Shown piece after piece: positions 1 to 7,561 of a DNA stretch of 26,273 nucleotides. Under the pieces are notes generated by a model. The model was not told the origin of the DNA and did not search any database. It saw only the letters and a list, made by a program, of their open reading frames with translations. The stretch comes from CAZKTS01 sp964555735 (GTDB taxonomy: Bacteria > Actinomycetota > Acidimicrobiia > IMCC26256 > PALSA-555), in NCBI GenBank assembly GCA_964555735.1, contig CAZKTS010000287.1, positions 1 to 26,273 on the forward strand. Reading direction: 5' to 3'. A program made the translations under genes and the position numbers. Each line of letters opens with the position of its first letter. The stretch's first letter is position 1.

Positions 1-276
1 TCGAACCTGCTCCAGATCCTCGCCGCCACCACCGACCGCCCGATCCCCGAGTGGGAGGCCGAGCTCTCCGGCGGCGGCTACGGGCCGCTCAAGACGACGG
101 TCGCCGACGCGGTCGTCGAGTTCCTCCGTCCGCTGCAGGAGCGCTACCAGGAGCTCGCGGCGGACCCGGCCGAGGTGCGCGCCCAGCTCGCGGTGGGAGC
201 CGCGAAGGCGGAGGCCATCGCCGACGACGTGGTCACGCGCGTGCGCGCCGCGACCGGGCTGCTGCCGCGCTCCTGA
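1..276 (+). CDS. trpS: Tryptophanyl-tRNA synthetase, C-terminal fragment
   Basis: Only the last 91 codons are in the window; the gene begins before base 1 and ends at a TGA at 274-276. The enzyme charges tRNA-Trp with tryptophan in the cytoplasm. The visible part starts with a SNLLQILAA stretch, has a GGGYGPLKTTVADAV segment, and then FLRPLQERYQELAADP followed by AVGAAKAEAIADDVVTRVRAATGL. This is the usual C-terminal layout of bacterial TrpS, with the GYGxxK element and a long terminal helix pair. The catalytic HIGH and KMSKS motifs would lie upstream and cannot be checked. It converges with the HD-domain gene on the other strand, leaving only six bases between the stop codons. The identification rests on family resemblance of the C-terminus alone. 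Confidence 0.88.
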   Translation, partial: SNLLQILAATTDRPIPEWEAELSGGGYGPLKTTVADAVVEFLRPLQERYQELAADPAEVRAQLAVGAAKAEAIADDVVTRVRAATGLLPRS

Positions 277-282
277 GACGCG

Positions 283-813
283 CTAGTCGTCGTCGGCCTC
301 GTGGAGGACGGCGATCACCGGCTCGGGGATCCCGGTGGACGCCCACCGATCGGGCTGGTGGTGTGCCGCCGCCCACGCCGCGATCTCCGCCCGGCCACCC
401 GCCAGCCGGATGCGCGTCGCACCGAGCTCGGGGTGCTGGAGGTAGAGACCGACGCGGCGCGTGATGCCTCGCTTCGCCGCCCACGCCTCCGCCATGTCGT
501 GCCCCGCGGCGGCGCCCGCGAGGGTCGCCCCCACCCGCTGGAAGGTGTTCAGGTTCGCGTCGATCTTCCCCACGTCGTGCAAGAGCGCGGTGGCGGGCCA
601 CCGGGTGTCGTCGGCGTACGGCGTCTCCGCGAGCATCGACTGCACGCGCCGGGCGACGGCGATCGAGTGCCGACGGTCGGGGTTGGACATGCGCGACCAG
701 AGCTCGTACTCCCCCGGCTCGAGCACGGTCGTGACCCAGTCGACGTCGGCCGCGCGTGGTGGCCCCGGCCGGAGCGAGCCGAAGAAGCGCCGGGAGAGGT
801 GGAGCACCTTCAT
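283..813 (-). CDS. HD-domain phosphohydrolase-like protein
   Basis: A 176-residue soluble protein. It carries an HD-domain metal-binding pattern: His49 (RRHSIAVARRV), the His79-Asp80 pair in ALLHDVGKID, His127 in YLQHPELGA and a His151-His152 pair in AAHHQPDRW. Proteins with this fold are metal-dependent phosphohydrolases acting on nucleotides or related phosphate esters; the substrate here is unknown. The ATG start at 813 overlaps the stop of the upstream M50 protease gene by four bases, so the two are probably translationally coupled. The acidic tail (EADDD) ends the protein six bases from the converging trpS stop. Family assignment is firm; the function is not. Confidence 0.82.
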   Translation of the reverse strand: MKVLHLSRRFFGSLRPGPPRAADVDWVTTVLEPGEYELWSRMSNPDRRHSIAVARRVQSMLAETPYADDTRWPATALLHDVGKIDANLNTFQRVGATLAGAAAGHDMAEAWAAKRGITRRVGLYLQHPELGATRIRLAGGRAEIAAWAAAHHQPDRWASTGIPEPVIAVLHEADDD

Positions 814-1457
814 CCGGTGACGAAGTCGAGGAGCACGTCGTACACCGGCGTGACGATCTCGGTGACGATGCCCGTTGCGAACACCAGCACGAGGAGGACG
901 ATCAGTCCGTACGGACGGAACCGGTAGTAGGTGGGCAGCGCGGAGGCAGGCAGCACCCGCTCGACGAGCGCGGAGCCGTCGAGCGGAGGGATCGGGAGCA
1001 GGTTGAAGACGCCGAGGAGCACGTTGACGACCGCGAAGTAGAAGACGATCTGCACGAGCAGGTCCGGGCTCTTGTCGTCGAAGGCCTGACCGAGCTCCGC
1101 CGGGCCGTTGATGAGCGCGCGCGTCACGAGCGCCGCGCCGAACGCGAGCACGAAGTTGGTGATCGGCCCCGCGAGGCTCACGAGCACCATGTCGCGTCGG
1201 GGCTTGCGCATGCCCGCAGGGTTGACGGGCACGGGCTTCGCCCAGCCGAGGATCGGGAGCCCCGTGAGCGCGCCCATCGCCGGGATGATGACGGAGCCGA
1301 GTGGGTCGACGTGCGGGATCGGGTTGAGGGTCAGTCGCCCCGCTCGCTTCGCGGTGGTGTCACCGCACCAGAGCGCCACGACGCCGTGGCTGATCTCGTG
1401 GAGGATGATGGCCACCACGAGGCAGCCGAAGAGGATGAGCGCTTCGCGAAGCGGCAC
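810..1457 (-). CDS. Site-2 protease family (M50) membrane metalloprotease
   Basis: A 215-residue polytopic membrane protein starting at a GTG three bases after the stop of the upstream zinc-finger gene. The HEISH sequence at residues 20-24 in the first hydrophobic segment is the HExxH zinc site of intramembrane M50 proteases, and NLLPIPPLDG at 152-161 supplies the third ligand Asp160 in the NPxxDG-like element. Further hydrophobic stretches lie near 55-70, 90-115, 135-155 and 183-205. It lacks the PDZ domain of RseP, so it resembles the compact Rv-type/SpoIVFB-like rhomboid-sized group rather than RseP. Such proteins cut transmembrane segments of substrates such as anti-sigma factors; the substrate here is unknown. 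It forms one unit with the DksA-like gene before it and the HD gene after it. Confidence 0.88.
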   Translation of the reverse strand: MPLREALILFGCLVVAIILHEISHGVVALWCGDTTAKRAGRLTLNPIPHVDPLGSVIIPAMGALTGLPILGWAKPVPVNPAGMRKPRRDMVLVSLAGPITNFVLAFGAALVTRALINGPAELGQAFDDKSPDLLVQIVFYFAVVNVLLGVFNLLPIPPLDGSALVERVLPASALPTYYRFRPYGLIVLLVLVFATGIVTEIVTPVYDVLLDFVTG

Positions 1458-1460
1458 GCG

Positions 1461-1796
1461 TCAGCGAGCAGTGGACGCGCAGGCGATGCACAGGCGCGCC
1501 GCGGGCATCGCCTCCAGCCGGGCGTCCCCGATGGCACCGCCACACGACTCGCAGACGCCGTAGGTGCCGTCGTCGAGCTTGGCGAGGGCATCGTCGATGT
1601 CCTTGAGCATCTCGGTGAGCCGCCCGGAGATGGCGTCGAGCTCGCCGCGCTCGGCGGTCACCTGGCTCGAGTCGGCGAAGCCGTCGTCGAAGGACAGCGA
1701 GCTGTCGTCGTGGCGCAGCTCGCCGAGCTGGGTGCGAAGCCGTTCCCGCTCGTCCTCGAGCTGGGCGCGAACGGCCGTGTGGAGCGCCTCGGCCAT
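1461..1796 (-). CDS. DksA/TraR-family C4 zinc-finger protein
   Basis: A 111-residue protein with a long charged helical N-terminal part (about residues 1-75, coiled-coil-like) and a C-terminal zinc finger made of Cys82, Cys85, Cys103 and Cys106 (VCESCG and LCIACA). This is the DksA/TraR C4 finger, found in proteins that bind the RNA polymerase secondary channel. The residues around DDGTYGVCESCG are typical of the family. Whether this member regulates polymerase is an inference, and small actinobacterial members are mostly uncharacterised. The ATG at 1796 is only six bases downstream of a TAGGCT sequence, so the mRNA may be leaderless. The M50 protease gene follows three bases after its stop. 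Confidence 0.85.
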   Translation of the reverse strand: MAEALHTAVRAQLEDERERLRTQLGELRHDDSSLSFDDGFADSSQVTAERGELDAISGRLTEMLKDIDDALAKLDDGTYGVCESCGGAIGDARLEAMPAARLCIACASTAR

Positions 1797-1802
1797 GCCG
1801 AG

Positions 1803-1808
1803 AGCCTA
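1803..1808 (-). promoter_or_regulatory. Possible -10 box of a leaderless promoter for the zinc-finger gene
   Basis: On the minus strand TAGGCT fits the actinobacterial TAnnnT -10 pattern and ends six bases before the ATG at 1796, which would put the transcription start at or next to the A of the start codon. There is no purine-rich ribosome site before this ATG. A short inverted repeat, CTGAC-6-GTCAG at 1825-1840, covers the place of the -35 box and could be an operator. No good -35 hexamer is visible. Weak evidence. Confidence 0.35.
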
Positions 1809-1871
1809 CCGCTCGCCCCCTCACCTGACTCCCGCGTCAGCGCCGGGCGCGGGAACCCGGAGCGAGCGTCC

Positions 1872-1894
1872 GGGGCGCACGTATCGTGCGCCCC
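1872..1894. terminator. Perfect 10-bp hairpin between xerD and the zinc-finger gene
   Basis: GGGGCGCACG at 1872-1881 and CGTGCGCCCC at 1885-1894 form a perfect 10-bp stem around a TAT loop. It lies 34 bases beyond the xerD stop on the minus strand, so it probably ends the pyrG-Nudix-xerD transcript. There is no T run after it on either strand, as is common for actinobacterial terminators. The remaining bases of this 131-base gap hold the possible promoter described separately. Confidence 0.6.
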
Positions 1895-1927
1895 AGTGAG
1901 CGGGGCCCGAGCGGCCCGGTGACGAAG

Positions 1928-2887
1928 TCACCGAGAGCGGGAACGCGGATGGGCCGAGCGGTAGACGGCCTGGAGGCGTTCCTGGGTGACCTTGGTGTAG
2001 ATCTGGGTGGTCGAGACGCTGGCGTGACCGAGCAGCTCCTGCACGACGCGGATGTCGGCCCCGTGATCGACGAGGTGCGTGGCGCACGAGTGCCGCAGCA
2101 CGTGGGGCGACACCCGGGCCGGATCGAGGCCGGCCCGCTCCGCCGCCTTGCGGACCACCAGCCAGCAGCCCTGGCGGGTGAGGCGCCCGCCCTTGGTGTT
2201 CAGGAACAGCGCGTCACCGGCGCGGCGGGCGGCGGCACCGTCCCGTACGAGCGACGGCCGGCCCCGCACCAGATAGGTGCCGACTGCCTCACGCGCCAGA
2301 CGCCCGACGGGGACGATGCGCTCCTTCGCACCCTTGCCGAACACCCGCACGAGCCCGTCGTCGAGGTCCAGGTCGGCTCGGTCGAGGCCCACCACCTCGG
2401 TGATGCGGGCGCCCGTCGCGTAGAGCAGCTCCAGGATGGCCCGGTCGCGCCAGGCCGTCGGCATGTCGCCGCCCGGTGCCGCGAGCAGGGCCTCGACCTC
2501 GGCCTCGGTGAGCGCCTTGGGGATGCCGGCCGCGACGCGGGGGCCCCGCACGTCCTCCGACGGGTCGACCGTCGCCAGGCCCTCGTCGACGCAGAACCGG
2601 TGGAACGACCGGACCGCCACGAGGGCGCGCGCGATGGATGCGCTCGAGTACCGCGGCCGTCCGTCGTCGTCGATGGCGCCCCGCAGCTCGTCGGCGTACC
2701 GCAGCACGGTGCCCGCGTCGATCGCGGCAGGCTCGGTGGCACCCTGGTCGCGGAGGAACCGCTCGTAGCCGCGCAGATCGCGCCGGTACGCAGCGAGGGT
2801 GTTGGGGCGCAGCCCGCGCTCCACCCGTAGCCAGGTCTCGTGCTCTTCGAGCAGCGCGTCGAGACGATCGGCCGCGACGGTGGTCAT
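1928..2887 (-). CDS. xerD: Tyrosine recombinase XerD
   Basis: A 319-residue site-specific recombinase that, with XerC, resolves chromosome dimers at dif. It has the N-terminal core-binding domain (about 1-115; ERGLRPNTLAAYRRDL) and the catalytic domain (about 125-310). The active-site set is complete: Arg161 in TGARITE, Lys185 in FGKGAKER, His262 and Arg265 in SPHVLRHSCATHL, His288 in LLGHASVSTTQ, and the nucleophile Tyr297 in QIYTKV. Length and motifs fit XerD rather than a phage integrase, and it sits in the conserved order pyrG-Nudix-xerD. The ATG at 2887 follows the Nudix stop by seven bases, suggesting co-transcription. Confidence 0.92.
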   Translation of the reverse strand: MTTVAADRLDALLEEHETWLRVERGLRPNTLAAYRRDLRGYERFLRDQGATEPAAIDAGTVLRYADELRGAIDDDGRPRYSSASIARALVAVRSFHRFCVDEGLATVDPSEDVRGPRVAAGIPKALTEAEVEALLAAPGGDMPTAWRDRAILELLYATGARITEVVGLDRADLDLDDGLVRVFGKGAKERIVPVGRLAREAVGTYLVRGRPSLVRDGAAARRAGDALFLNTKGGRLTRQGCWLVVRKAAERAGLDPARVSPHVLRHSCATHLVDHGADIRVVQELLGHASVSTTQIYTKVTQERLQAVYRSAHPRSRSR

Positions 2888-2894
2888 GGCCCGC

Positions 2895-3452
2895 TCAGGC
2901 GTCGGCCGGTCCGGCGGCGAGGTGACGCTGGGCGAGCAGCAGCCCGATGATGCTCTTGGCGTCGATGATGTCGCCCGCGGCGACCAGCTCGTCGATGTCG
3001 GCGAGGGCCACGCGTTCGACGGTCATCGCCGCTTCTTCCTCGGTGACGGTGTGCCGCTCCTCGAGCTCGGTCAGGTCCAGCGCGCAGAAGAGATAGGTGT
3101 GCTCGTCCGAGAAGCCGGGTGAGTTGAAGAACTCGCCGAGCGGGTCGATCCGGGCCGCGGTGAAGCCGGTCTCCTCTTCGAGCTCGCGACGAGCGGTCTC
3201 CGTCGGCGGCTCGCCCTCCACGTCGCGCTTGCCGGCGACGATCTCGAGCAGGTCCCGGTCGACCGCGGCCCGGTACTGGCGCACGAGGAGCACGTCGTCG
3301 CCGTCGAGCGCGACCACTGCGACCGCGCCGGGGTGGCGAACGATCGTGCGTGAGAACGTCTCCCCGTCGGTGCCCTCGACCGTGGCTTCGTCGATCGTGA
3401 GGAACGTCGCCTGCCAGCGCGTCGTCGAGTCGACGACGCGGAACGACGTCAC
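2895..3452 (-). CDS. Nudix hydrolase, ADP-ribose pyrophosphatase type
   Basis: A 185-residue cytoplasmic Nudix protein, expected to split ADP-ribose into AMP and ribose 5-phosphate with Mg2+. The Nudix box spans about residues 74-97: GKRDVEGE, then Arg89-Glu90-Leu91 and Glu93-Glu94-x-Gly96 in ARRELEEETGF. One extra residue lies between the first Gly and Glu compared with the textbook pattern. The downstream GEFFNSPGFSDEHTYLF segment is typical of the ADP-ribose group. The start chosen is the GTG at 3452, which overlaps the pyrG TGA by four bases (GTGA); longer readings upstream would run antisense-like through pyrG. It corresponds in position to Rv1700 of M. tuberculosis. The substrate is inferred from family. 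Confidence 0.88.
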   Translation of the reverse strand: MTSFRVVDSTTRWQATFLTIDEATVEGTDGETFSRTIVRHPGAVAVVALDGDDVLLVRQYRAAVDRDLLEIVAGKRDVEGEPPTETARRELEEETGFTAARIDPLGEFFNSPGFSDEHTYLFCALDLTELEERHTVTEEEAAMTVERVALADIDELVAAGDIIDAKSIIGLLLAQRHLAAGPADA

Positions 3453-5107
3453 GACGTGGCGACGACGGGCGCGGCAGTCTCGATCGGGAGCCGGGGGGCG
3501 CGGCCGTCGGCCCGGTCGGCCGCGGCCCGCACGAACGCCGAGAAGAGCGGGTGCGGACGGTCGGGGCGGCTCTTGAACTCGGGGTGCGCCTGGGTGGCCA
3601 CGAAGAACGGGTGCTGGCTCCGGTCGAGCTCGATGAACTCGACGAGGCGGTCGTCGGGCGACGTGCCGGACGCGAGCAAACCCGCCTCCTCGAGGCGACG
3701 GCGGTAGCGGTTGTTGACCTCGAAGCGATGACGATGGCGCTCGTACACGACGTCCTCGCCGTAGGCATCGTGGACGATCGTGCCGGGCAGCAGCTTCGCC
3801 GGGTACGCGCCGAGCCGCATCGTGCCGCCCATGTCGACGACGTCGCGCTGCTCGTCCATGAGGTCGATCACCGGGTGGGGCGACTGCGTGTCGAACTCGC
3901 TCGAGTTGGCGCCGGCGAGCCCGCACGCGTCGCGGGCGAACTCGATCACCGCACACTGCATGCCGAGGCACAGGCCGAGGAACGGGATGCCGTGCTCGCG
4001 GGCGTAGCCGACCGCGGCGATCTTGCCCTCGATGCCGCGGAAGCCGAAGCCGCCGGGTACGACCACCCCGTCGAGCTCGCTCAGCCGTCCGCTCGCCAGC
4101 AGCCCCTCGGTGTCGTCGGACGCGATCCAGTCGATCTCGACGTGGGCGCCGCAGTCGTAGCCGCCGTGGCGCAGGGCTTCCGCTACCGAGAGGTACGCAT
4201 CGGGAAGGTTCACGTACTTGCCGACGAGCCCGATGCGCACCGGCTGGTCGGCGGCTTCGACCCTGCTCACGAGGCCACGCCACTCCGAGAGGTCGGGCTC
4301 GTGCTCGTCGAGGCGCAGCATCTGGCACACGTAGTCGTCGAGGCCCTCGTCGTGGAGCACGAGCGGGATCTCGTAGAGGTTGTCGGCGTCGATCGCCGAC
4401 ACGATGCCCTGCTCGGGCACGTCGCAGAGCTGGGAGATCTTCTCCTTCAGCCGCGTGGGGATCGGCCGGTCGGAGCGGCACACGATCGCGTCGGGCTGGA
4501 TGCCCCGGCTGCGCAGCTCGGTCACCGAGTGCTGGGTCGGCTTGGTCTTCTGCTCCCCCGACGGCCCGATGAACGGCACGAGGGTCACGTGCACGTAGAA
4601 GACGTTGTCGCGCCCGACGTCCTTGCGGAACTGCCGGATCGCCTCGAGGAACGGCAGGATCTCGATGTCGCCGACCGTGCCGCCGACCTCGGTGATGATG
4701 ACGTCGACCTCGTCGTCGGCGAGGCGGAGGATGCGCTCCTTGATCTCGTCCGTGATGTGCGGGATCACCTGGACGGTCTGGCCGAGGTACGCGCCCCGGC
4801 GCTCCTTGGCGAGGACCTCCTGGTAGATCGATCCCGTGGTCGCGTTCGACGACCGGGTGAGGGGCACGTCGACGAAGCGCTCGTAGTGGCCCAGGTCGAG
4901 GTCGGTCTCGCCGCCGTCGTCGGTGACGAACACCTCGCCGTGCTGGAACGGGTTCATCGTCCCGGGGTCGACGTTGATGTACGGGTCGAGCTTCTGGAGG
5001 GTCACCCGGAGTCCGCGGGCCTTCAGCAGCCGACCGAGCGAAGAGGCGGTGAGGCCCTTCCCGAGGCTGGAGGCGACACCACCGGTCACGAACACATGCT
5101 TTGCCAC
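3449..5107 (-). CDS. pyrG: CTP synthase
   Basis: A 552-residue enzyme that makes CTP from UTP, ATP and glutamine. The N-terminal synthetase domain begins MAKHVFVTGGVASSLGKG (nucleotide-binding loop) and contains KLDPYINVDPGTMNPFQHGEV and EVGGTVGDIE. The C-terminal glutaminase domain has the nucleophile Cys in FLGLCLGMQ, the oxyanion strand VVPGGFGFRG and the His-Glu of QAHPEFKSRP. All motifs are intact and the length is usual. The start is a GTG at 5107; no clear Shine-Dalgarno sequence precedes it, but a TACGTT sequence (5116-5121) eight bases upstream could be a -10 box for a nearly leaderless message. The gene diverges from the glycosyltransferase gene and leads into the Nudix gene through a 4-base overlap. 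Confidence 0.97.
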   Translation of the reverse strand: MAKHVFVTGGVASSLGKGLTASSLGRLLKARGLRVTLQKLDPYINVDPGTMNPFQHGEVFVTDDGGETDLDLGHYERFVDVPLTRSSNATTGSIYQEVLAKERRGAYLGQTVQVIPHITDEIKERILRLADDEVDVIITEVGGTVGDIEILPFLEAIRQFRKDVGRDNVFYVHVTLVPFIGPSGEQKTKPTQHSVTELRSRGIQPDAIVCRSDRPIPTRLKEKISQLCDVPEQGIVSAIDADNLYEIPLVLHDEGLDDYVCQMLRLDEHEPDLSEWRGLVSRVEAADQPVRIGLVGKYVNLPDAYLSVAEALRHGGYDCGAHVEIDWIASDDTEGLLASGRLSELDGVVVPGGFGFRGIEGKIAAVGYAREHGIPFLGLCLGMQCAVIEFARDACGLAGANSSEFDTQSPHPVIDLMDEQRDVVDMGGTMRLGAYPAKLLPGTIVHDAYGEDVVYERHRHRFEVNNRYRRRLEEAGLLASGTSPDDRLVEFIELDRSQHPFFVATQAHPEFKSRPDRPHPLFSAFVRAAADRADGRAPRLPIETAAPVVATS

Positions 5108-5115
5108 GGGAGGCG

Positions 5116-5121
5116 AACGTA
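5116..5121 (-). promoter_or_regulatory. pyrG: Possible -10 box for pyrG
   Basis: TACGTT on the minus strand fits TAnnnT and ends eight bases before the GTG start of pyrG. On the other strand, TAGCGT at 5167-5172 stands ten bases before the ATG of the glycosyltransferase and could serve that gene. The divergent 75-base gap would then hold both promoters. Neither has a convincing -35 hexamer. Confidence 0.3.
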
Positions 5122-5182
5122 CCACCAGTTCCCGCCCCTGCCGGGGATTGGGGTCGTCGGGCTCACTAGCGTCGCGCCCGCG

Positions 5183-6649
5183 ATGACGACGGCGGTGGTG
5201 ACCGAGCACGCGACGACGCGGACCGGCTGGCGGTGGGACGCCCTGTGGCTCGCGCTCGGCGCGATCGCGCTCCGCCTTCCCGCGCTCCTCGCGCCGAAGC
5301 ACCTGACCTTCGACGACGGCCAGTACGGCGCGGTGGTGCTCGGGCTGCGTGCCGGGGGTGAGCCGTTCCGCGACCTCTTCTCGTCGCAGGGGCCGCTCTA
5401 CTACCCGCTGCTCGCGGTCGCCGACGTCGTCGGGCTGCGCACGATGGACGGCCCGCGCGTGCTCACGGTTGCAGCCGGCGCACTCGCGGCAGTGAGCGCG
5501 TACGCGATCGGTCGACACGTGACGTCGCGCGGCGGCGCGCTGCTCGCGGGGGCGCTCGTCGCGACGTCCGGCTCGATCCTGTGGGTGACCGCGCCGCTCG
5601 CCGGCGACGGTCCCGCCCTCGCGTTCGCGGCGACGGCCGTCGCGCTGGCGTTCGCGTACCGCGCCCGACCCACGCTGTGGCGCGCGGTGCTGATCGGTGT
5701 CTTCATGGGCGCCGCGCTCGCGGTGAAGCTGATCGTCGCACCCGCGGCGATCCCGGTCGGCGTGCTGCTGCTCCTCGCCGCACGCGAAGACCGCCGGTGT
5801 TGGCGCGACGCGATCACCGCCGTGGGTACGGCCGTCGTGCTCATCGCCGCCGCGGTGCTGCCGTGGGGCGCCGACAATGTCTGGGACCAGTCGGTCGCCT
5901 ACCACCAGGACTCCGAGCGGCTCCGGAGCTACGGCGGCAACCTCTGGCAGCTGCTGGTGACCCTGGTGGAACGGGACCCGTTCGTCGTGGTCGCGGTGCT
6001 GGCATCCCTCGGGGCGCTGGCCTGGTCGCGCTGGCGCCGTCGACCCCTGCGGGCGTGGACCGGCGAGCCGGAGGTGCCGCGTCGCCTCGCCGCCGCGCTG
6101 CTGGGTGCGTGGCTCGCCGCGGAGGCGCTGTTCCTCGTCATCGAGCCGACGATGTGGCGGCCCCACGTGAGCCAGGTGGTGGTGCCGCTCGCGCTGCTTG
6201 CCGCGTTGCGACCCGCGCCGTGGCGCGTGCTCGCGGCGCTCTGGATCGTCGCGGTCCCGGTGTGGACCGTGGGCAATCACGAGATGCTCTGGCCCGGCGG
6301 CTACGGCCACGACGAGCAGGCCGTCGTCGACCGGCTCGAGCGGCTGCCGAGCGACGCGCTCGTGATCAGCGACGAGCCCGGGTTCGCGTGGCGGGCTGAT
6401 CGCCGGGTGCCCGGCAACTTCGTCGATGTCTCGATGAAGCGCTTCCAGCAGCGCGCGCTCACCACCGGCGTGGTCGCGCGCGCCGCCGCCGATCGCGACG
6501 TGTGCGCAGTGGTGGTGTGGTCGACCGCGCGGCTCGGGTCGCTGGAGGACCTCCCCGACCGTCTCGCCGACGAGGGCTACTCCCCCGTCGCCCGCTTCGG
6601 CGGGCCCCGCGTCCTCTTCGAGCGCGAGGACTGCAACCCGCGCGGCTGA
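5183..6649 (+). CDS. Polytopic membrane glycosyltransferase, GT39/ArnT-like
   Basis: A 488-residue membrane protein with about ten hydrophobic segments. The first periplasmic loop has the acidic pair Asp44-Asp45 in LTFDDGQYGA, followed by LFSSQGPLYYPLL (residues 65-77). This matches the catalytic acid motif and the following P-rich element of protein O-mannosyltransferase/ArnT-type enzymes, which move sugars from polyprenyl-phosphate donors to targets outside the membrane. The C-terminal 100 residues form a soluble domain with DALVISDEPGFAWRADRRVPGNFVDVS. The acceptor is unknown. It is the only plus-strand gene in a long minus-strand block, breaks the usual pyrG-steB order, and converges with the MraY-like gene across a strong hairpin. 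The ATG at 5183 is the first in-frame start after the divergent gap. Confidence 0.75.
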   Translation: MTTAVVTEHATTRTGWRWDALWLALGAIALRLPALLAPKHLTFDDGQYGAVVLGLRAGGEPFRDLFSSQGPLYYPLLAVADVVGLRTMDGPRVLTVAAGALAAVSAYAIGRHVTSRGGALLAGALVATSGSILWVTAPLAGDGPALAFAATAVALAFAYRARPTLWRAVLIGVFMGAALAVKLIVAPAAIPVGVLLLLAAREDRRCWRDAITAVGTAVVLIAAAVLPWGADNVWDQSVAYHQDSERLRSYGGNLWQLLVTLVERDPFVVVAVLASLGALAWSRWRRRPLRAWTGEPEVPRRLAAALLGAWLAAEALFLVIEPTMWRPHVSQVVVPLALLAALRPAPWRVLAALWIVAVPVWTVGNHEMLWPGGYGHDEQAVVDRLERLPSDALVISDEPGFAWRADRRVPGNFVDVSMKRFQQRALTTGVVARAAADRDVCAVVVWSTARLGSLEDLPDRLADEGYSPVARFGGPRVLFEREDCNPRG

Positions 6650-6655
6650 GCTCCG

Positions 6656-6704
6656 GTTCTTGGCACGTTGAGTGTCATATGGACTGACGCAACGTGCCAA
6701 GAAC
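6656..6704. terminator. Perfect 15-bp inverted repeat between convergent genes
   Basis: GTTCTTGGCACGTTG at 6656-6670 and CAACGTGCCAAGAAC at 6690-6704 are exact reverse complements separated by 19 bases. It begins seven bases after the glycosyltransferase stop and ends six bases before the stop of the MraY-like gene, so it is placed to end transcription from both sides. No T run follows on either strand. The arms are clearly less GC-rich than the flanks. A bidirectional terminator is the simplest reading; a small mobile hairpin element is an alternative. Confidence 0.7.
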
Positions 6705-6709
6705 GGGCT

Positions 6710-7561
6710 CTAGGAGGCGTCGTCCTCGCGACGGCCGAGGCGGTCGAGCCAGCGGAGCGGCGGCACGCGATCGATGATCGCGCTGAACGAGACGAGCTCG
6801 GCGGCGACGTTGGCGACGATGAGGAGCACGAGCGCGGTGGTGCGCGTCACCTGCCCCCGGCCGAGCACCACGCCCAGGCCGAGCACCGCGCCGATGACGT
6901 TGGCGCCCGCGTCGCCGAGCATCAGGCGCTCCTTGAGGTCGTCGCCCAGCAGGCCGAACGCGGCGCCCATCGCGGGAGCGATCGCGACGGCCACCGCGCC
7001 GTCACCGAGCACGATGGCAAGCGGAACGTAGGCGATCAACGCGGCCTTGATCGTTCGGCCGGGGGCGCGATCGAGCAAGTTGCCGAGGTTGGCCGCGAGC
7101 GCGATGAGCACGGCGTCGACGAGCAGCCGGCGGCCGGTCGCGAAGCCGGGGGTGGCCACGAGCACCACCGCGACGCCGGCACCCCCGAAGAGCTTCAGGA
7201 ACCCGGTGGTGATCCGCCCCTGGCTCAGCGCGCGCAGATGCCCCTTGAACCCCCGCGCGCTCCCGTCGCCGAGGAGGTCGTCGATGAGGCCGAGCAGACC
7301 GAACCCGAAGACCGCGAAGAGCACGAGGCTCCGCTCGATCGTGAGGTCGGGCTCGGACCCGACACCGAGCGCGCCGAGGATGGCCCGACCGGCCTCGATC
7401 ACGAGCACCGCGAGCACGATGAGGATCCCGCCCGACGTCGGGACGACACGGTCCGCGTAGTTCTTCCGCGCAAGGACTGGTGACGCCAGCATCTGCGCGG
7501 CCCCGAAGCGCAGGAACTGCACCGTGACGACCCCCACGAGGAGGCCGACGACGACGTTCAC
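6710..7561 (-). CDS. MraY/WecA-like phospho-sugar transferase (GT4-type membrane protein)
   Basis: A 283-residue polytopic membrane protein of the polyprenyl-phosphate N-acetylhexosamine-1-phosphate transferase superfamily. Diagnostic elements are PTSGG (41-45), the Asp94-Asp95 pair in GLLGLIDDLLGD, GFKGHLRALSQG (105-115), Asn161/Asp164 in NLGNLLDRAPGR and Asp217 in MLGDAGANVIG. It is shorter than true MraY (about 360 residues) and lacks the usual DG after the NLxD element, so the substrate may differ from UDP-MurNAc-pentapeptide. It starts at a GTG that overlaps the upstream gene by four bases. Its place behind murJ suggests a job with undecaprenyl-linked envelope precursors. The family call is firm; the substrate is not. 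Confidence 0.78.
   Translation of the reverse strand: MNVVVGLLVGVVTVQFLRFGAAQMLASPVLARKNYADRVVPTSGGILIVLAVLVIEAGRAILGALGVGSEPDLTIERSLVLFAVFGFGLLGLIDDLLGDGSARGFKGHLRALSQGRITTGFLKLFGGAGVAVVLVATPGFATGRRLLVDAVLIALAANLGNLLDRAPGRTIKAALIAYVPLAIVLGDGAVAVAIAPAMGAAFGLLGDDLKERLMLGDAGANVIGAVLGLGVVLGRGQVTRTTALVLLIVANVAAELVSFSAIIDRVPPLRWLDRLGRREDDAS

Noticed and set aside
1928..2887. XerD-like recombinase as a sign of an integrated mobile element
   Set aside because: It sits in the conserved pyrG-Nudix-xerD order, with no attachment-site repeats, tRNA or phage genes nearby, so it is the housekeeping recombinase.
3551..5182. Upstream extension of the glycosyltransferase frame through the region opposite pyrG
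   Set aside because: That part is antisense to pyrG. The real protein begins at the ATG at 5183, where membrane-protein features start.
5108..6700. Extension of the pyrG frame upstream of 5107 on the minus strand
   Set aside because: It runs opposite the glycosyltransferase gene and has no similarity to CTP synthase; the GTG at 5107 fits the family start MAKHVFVTGG.
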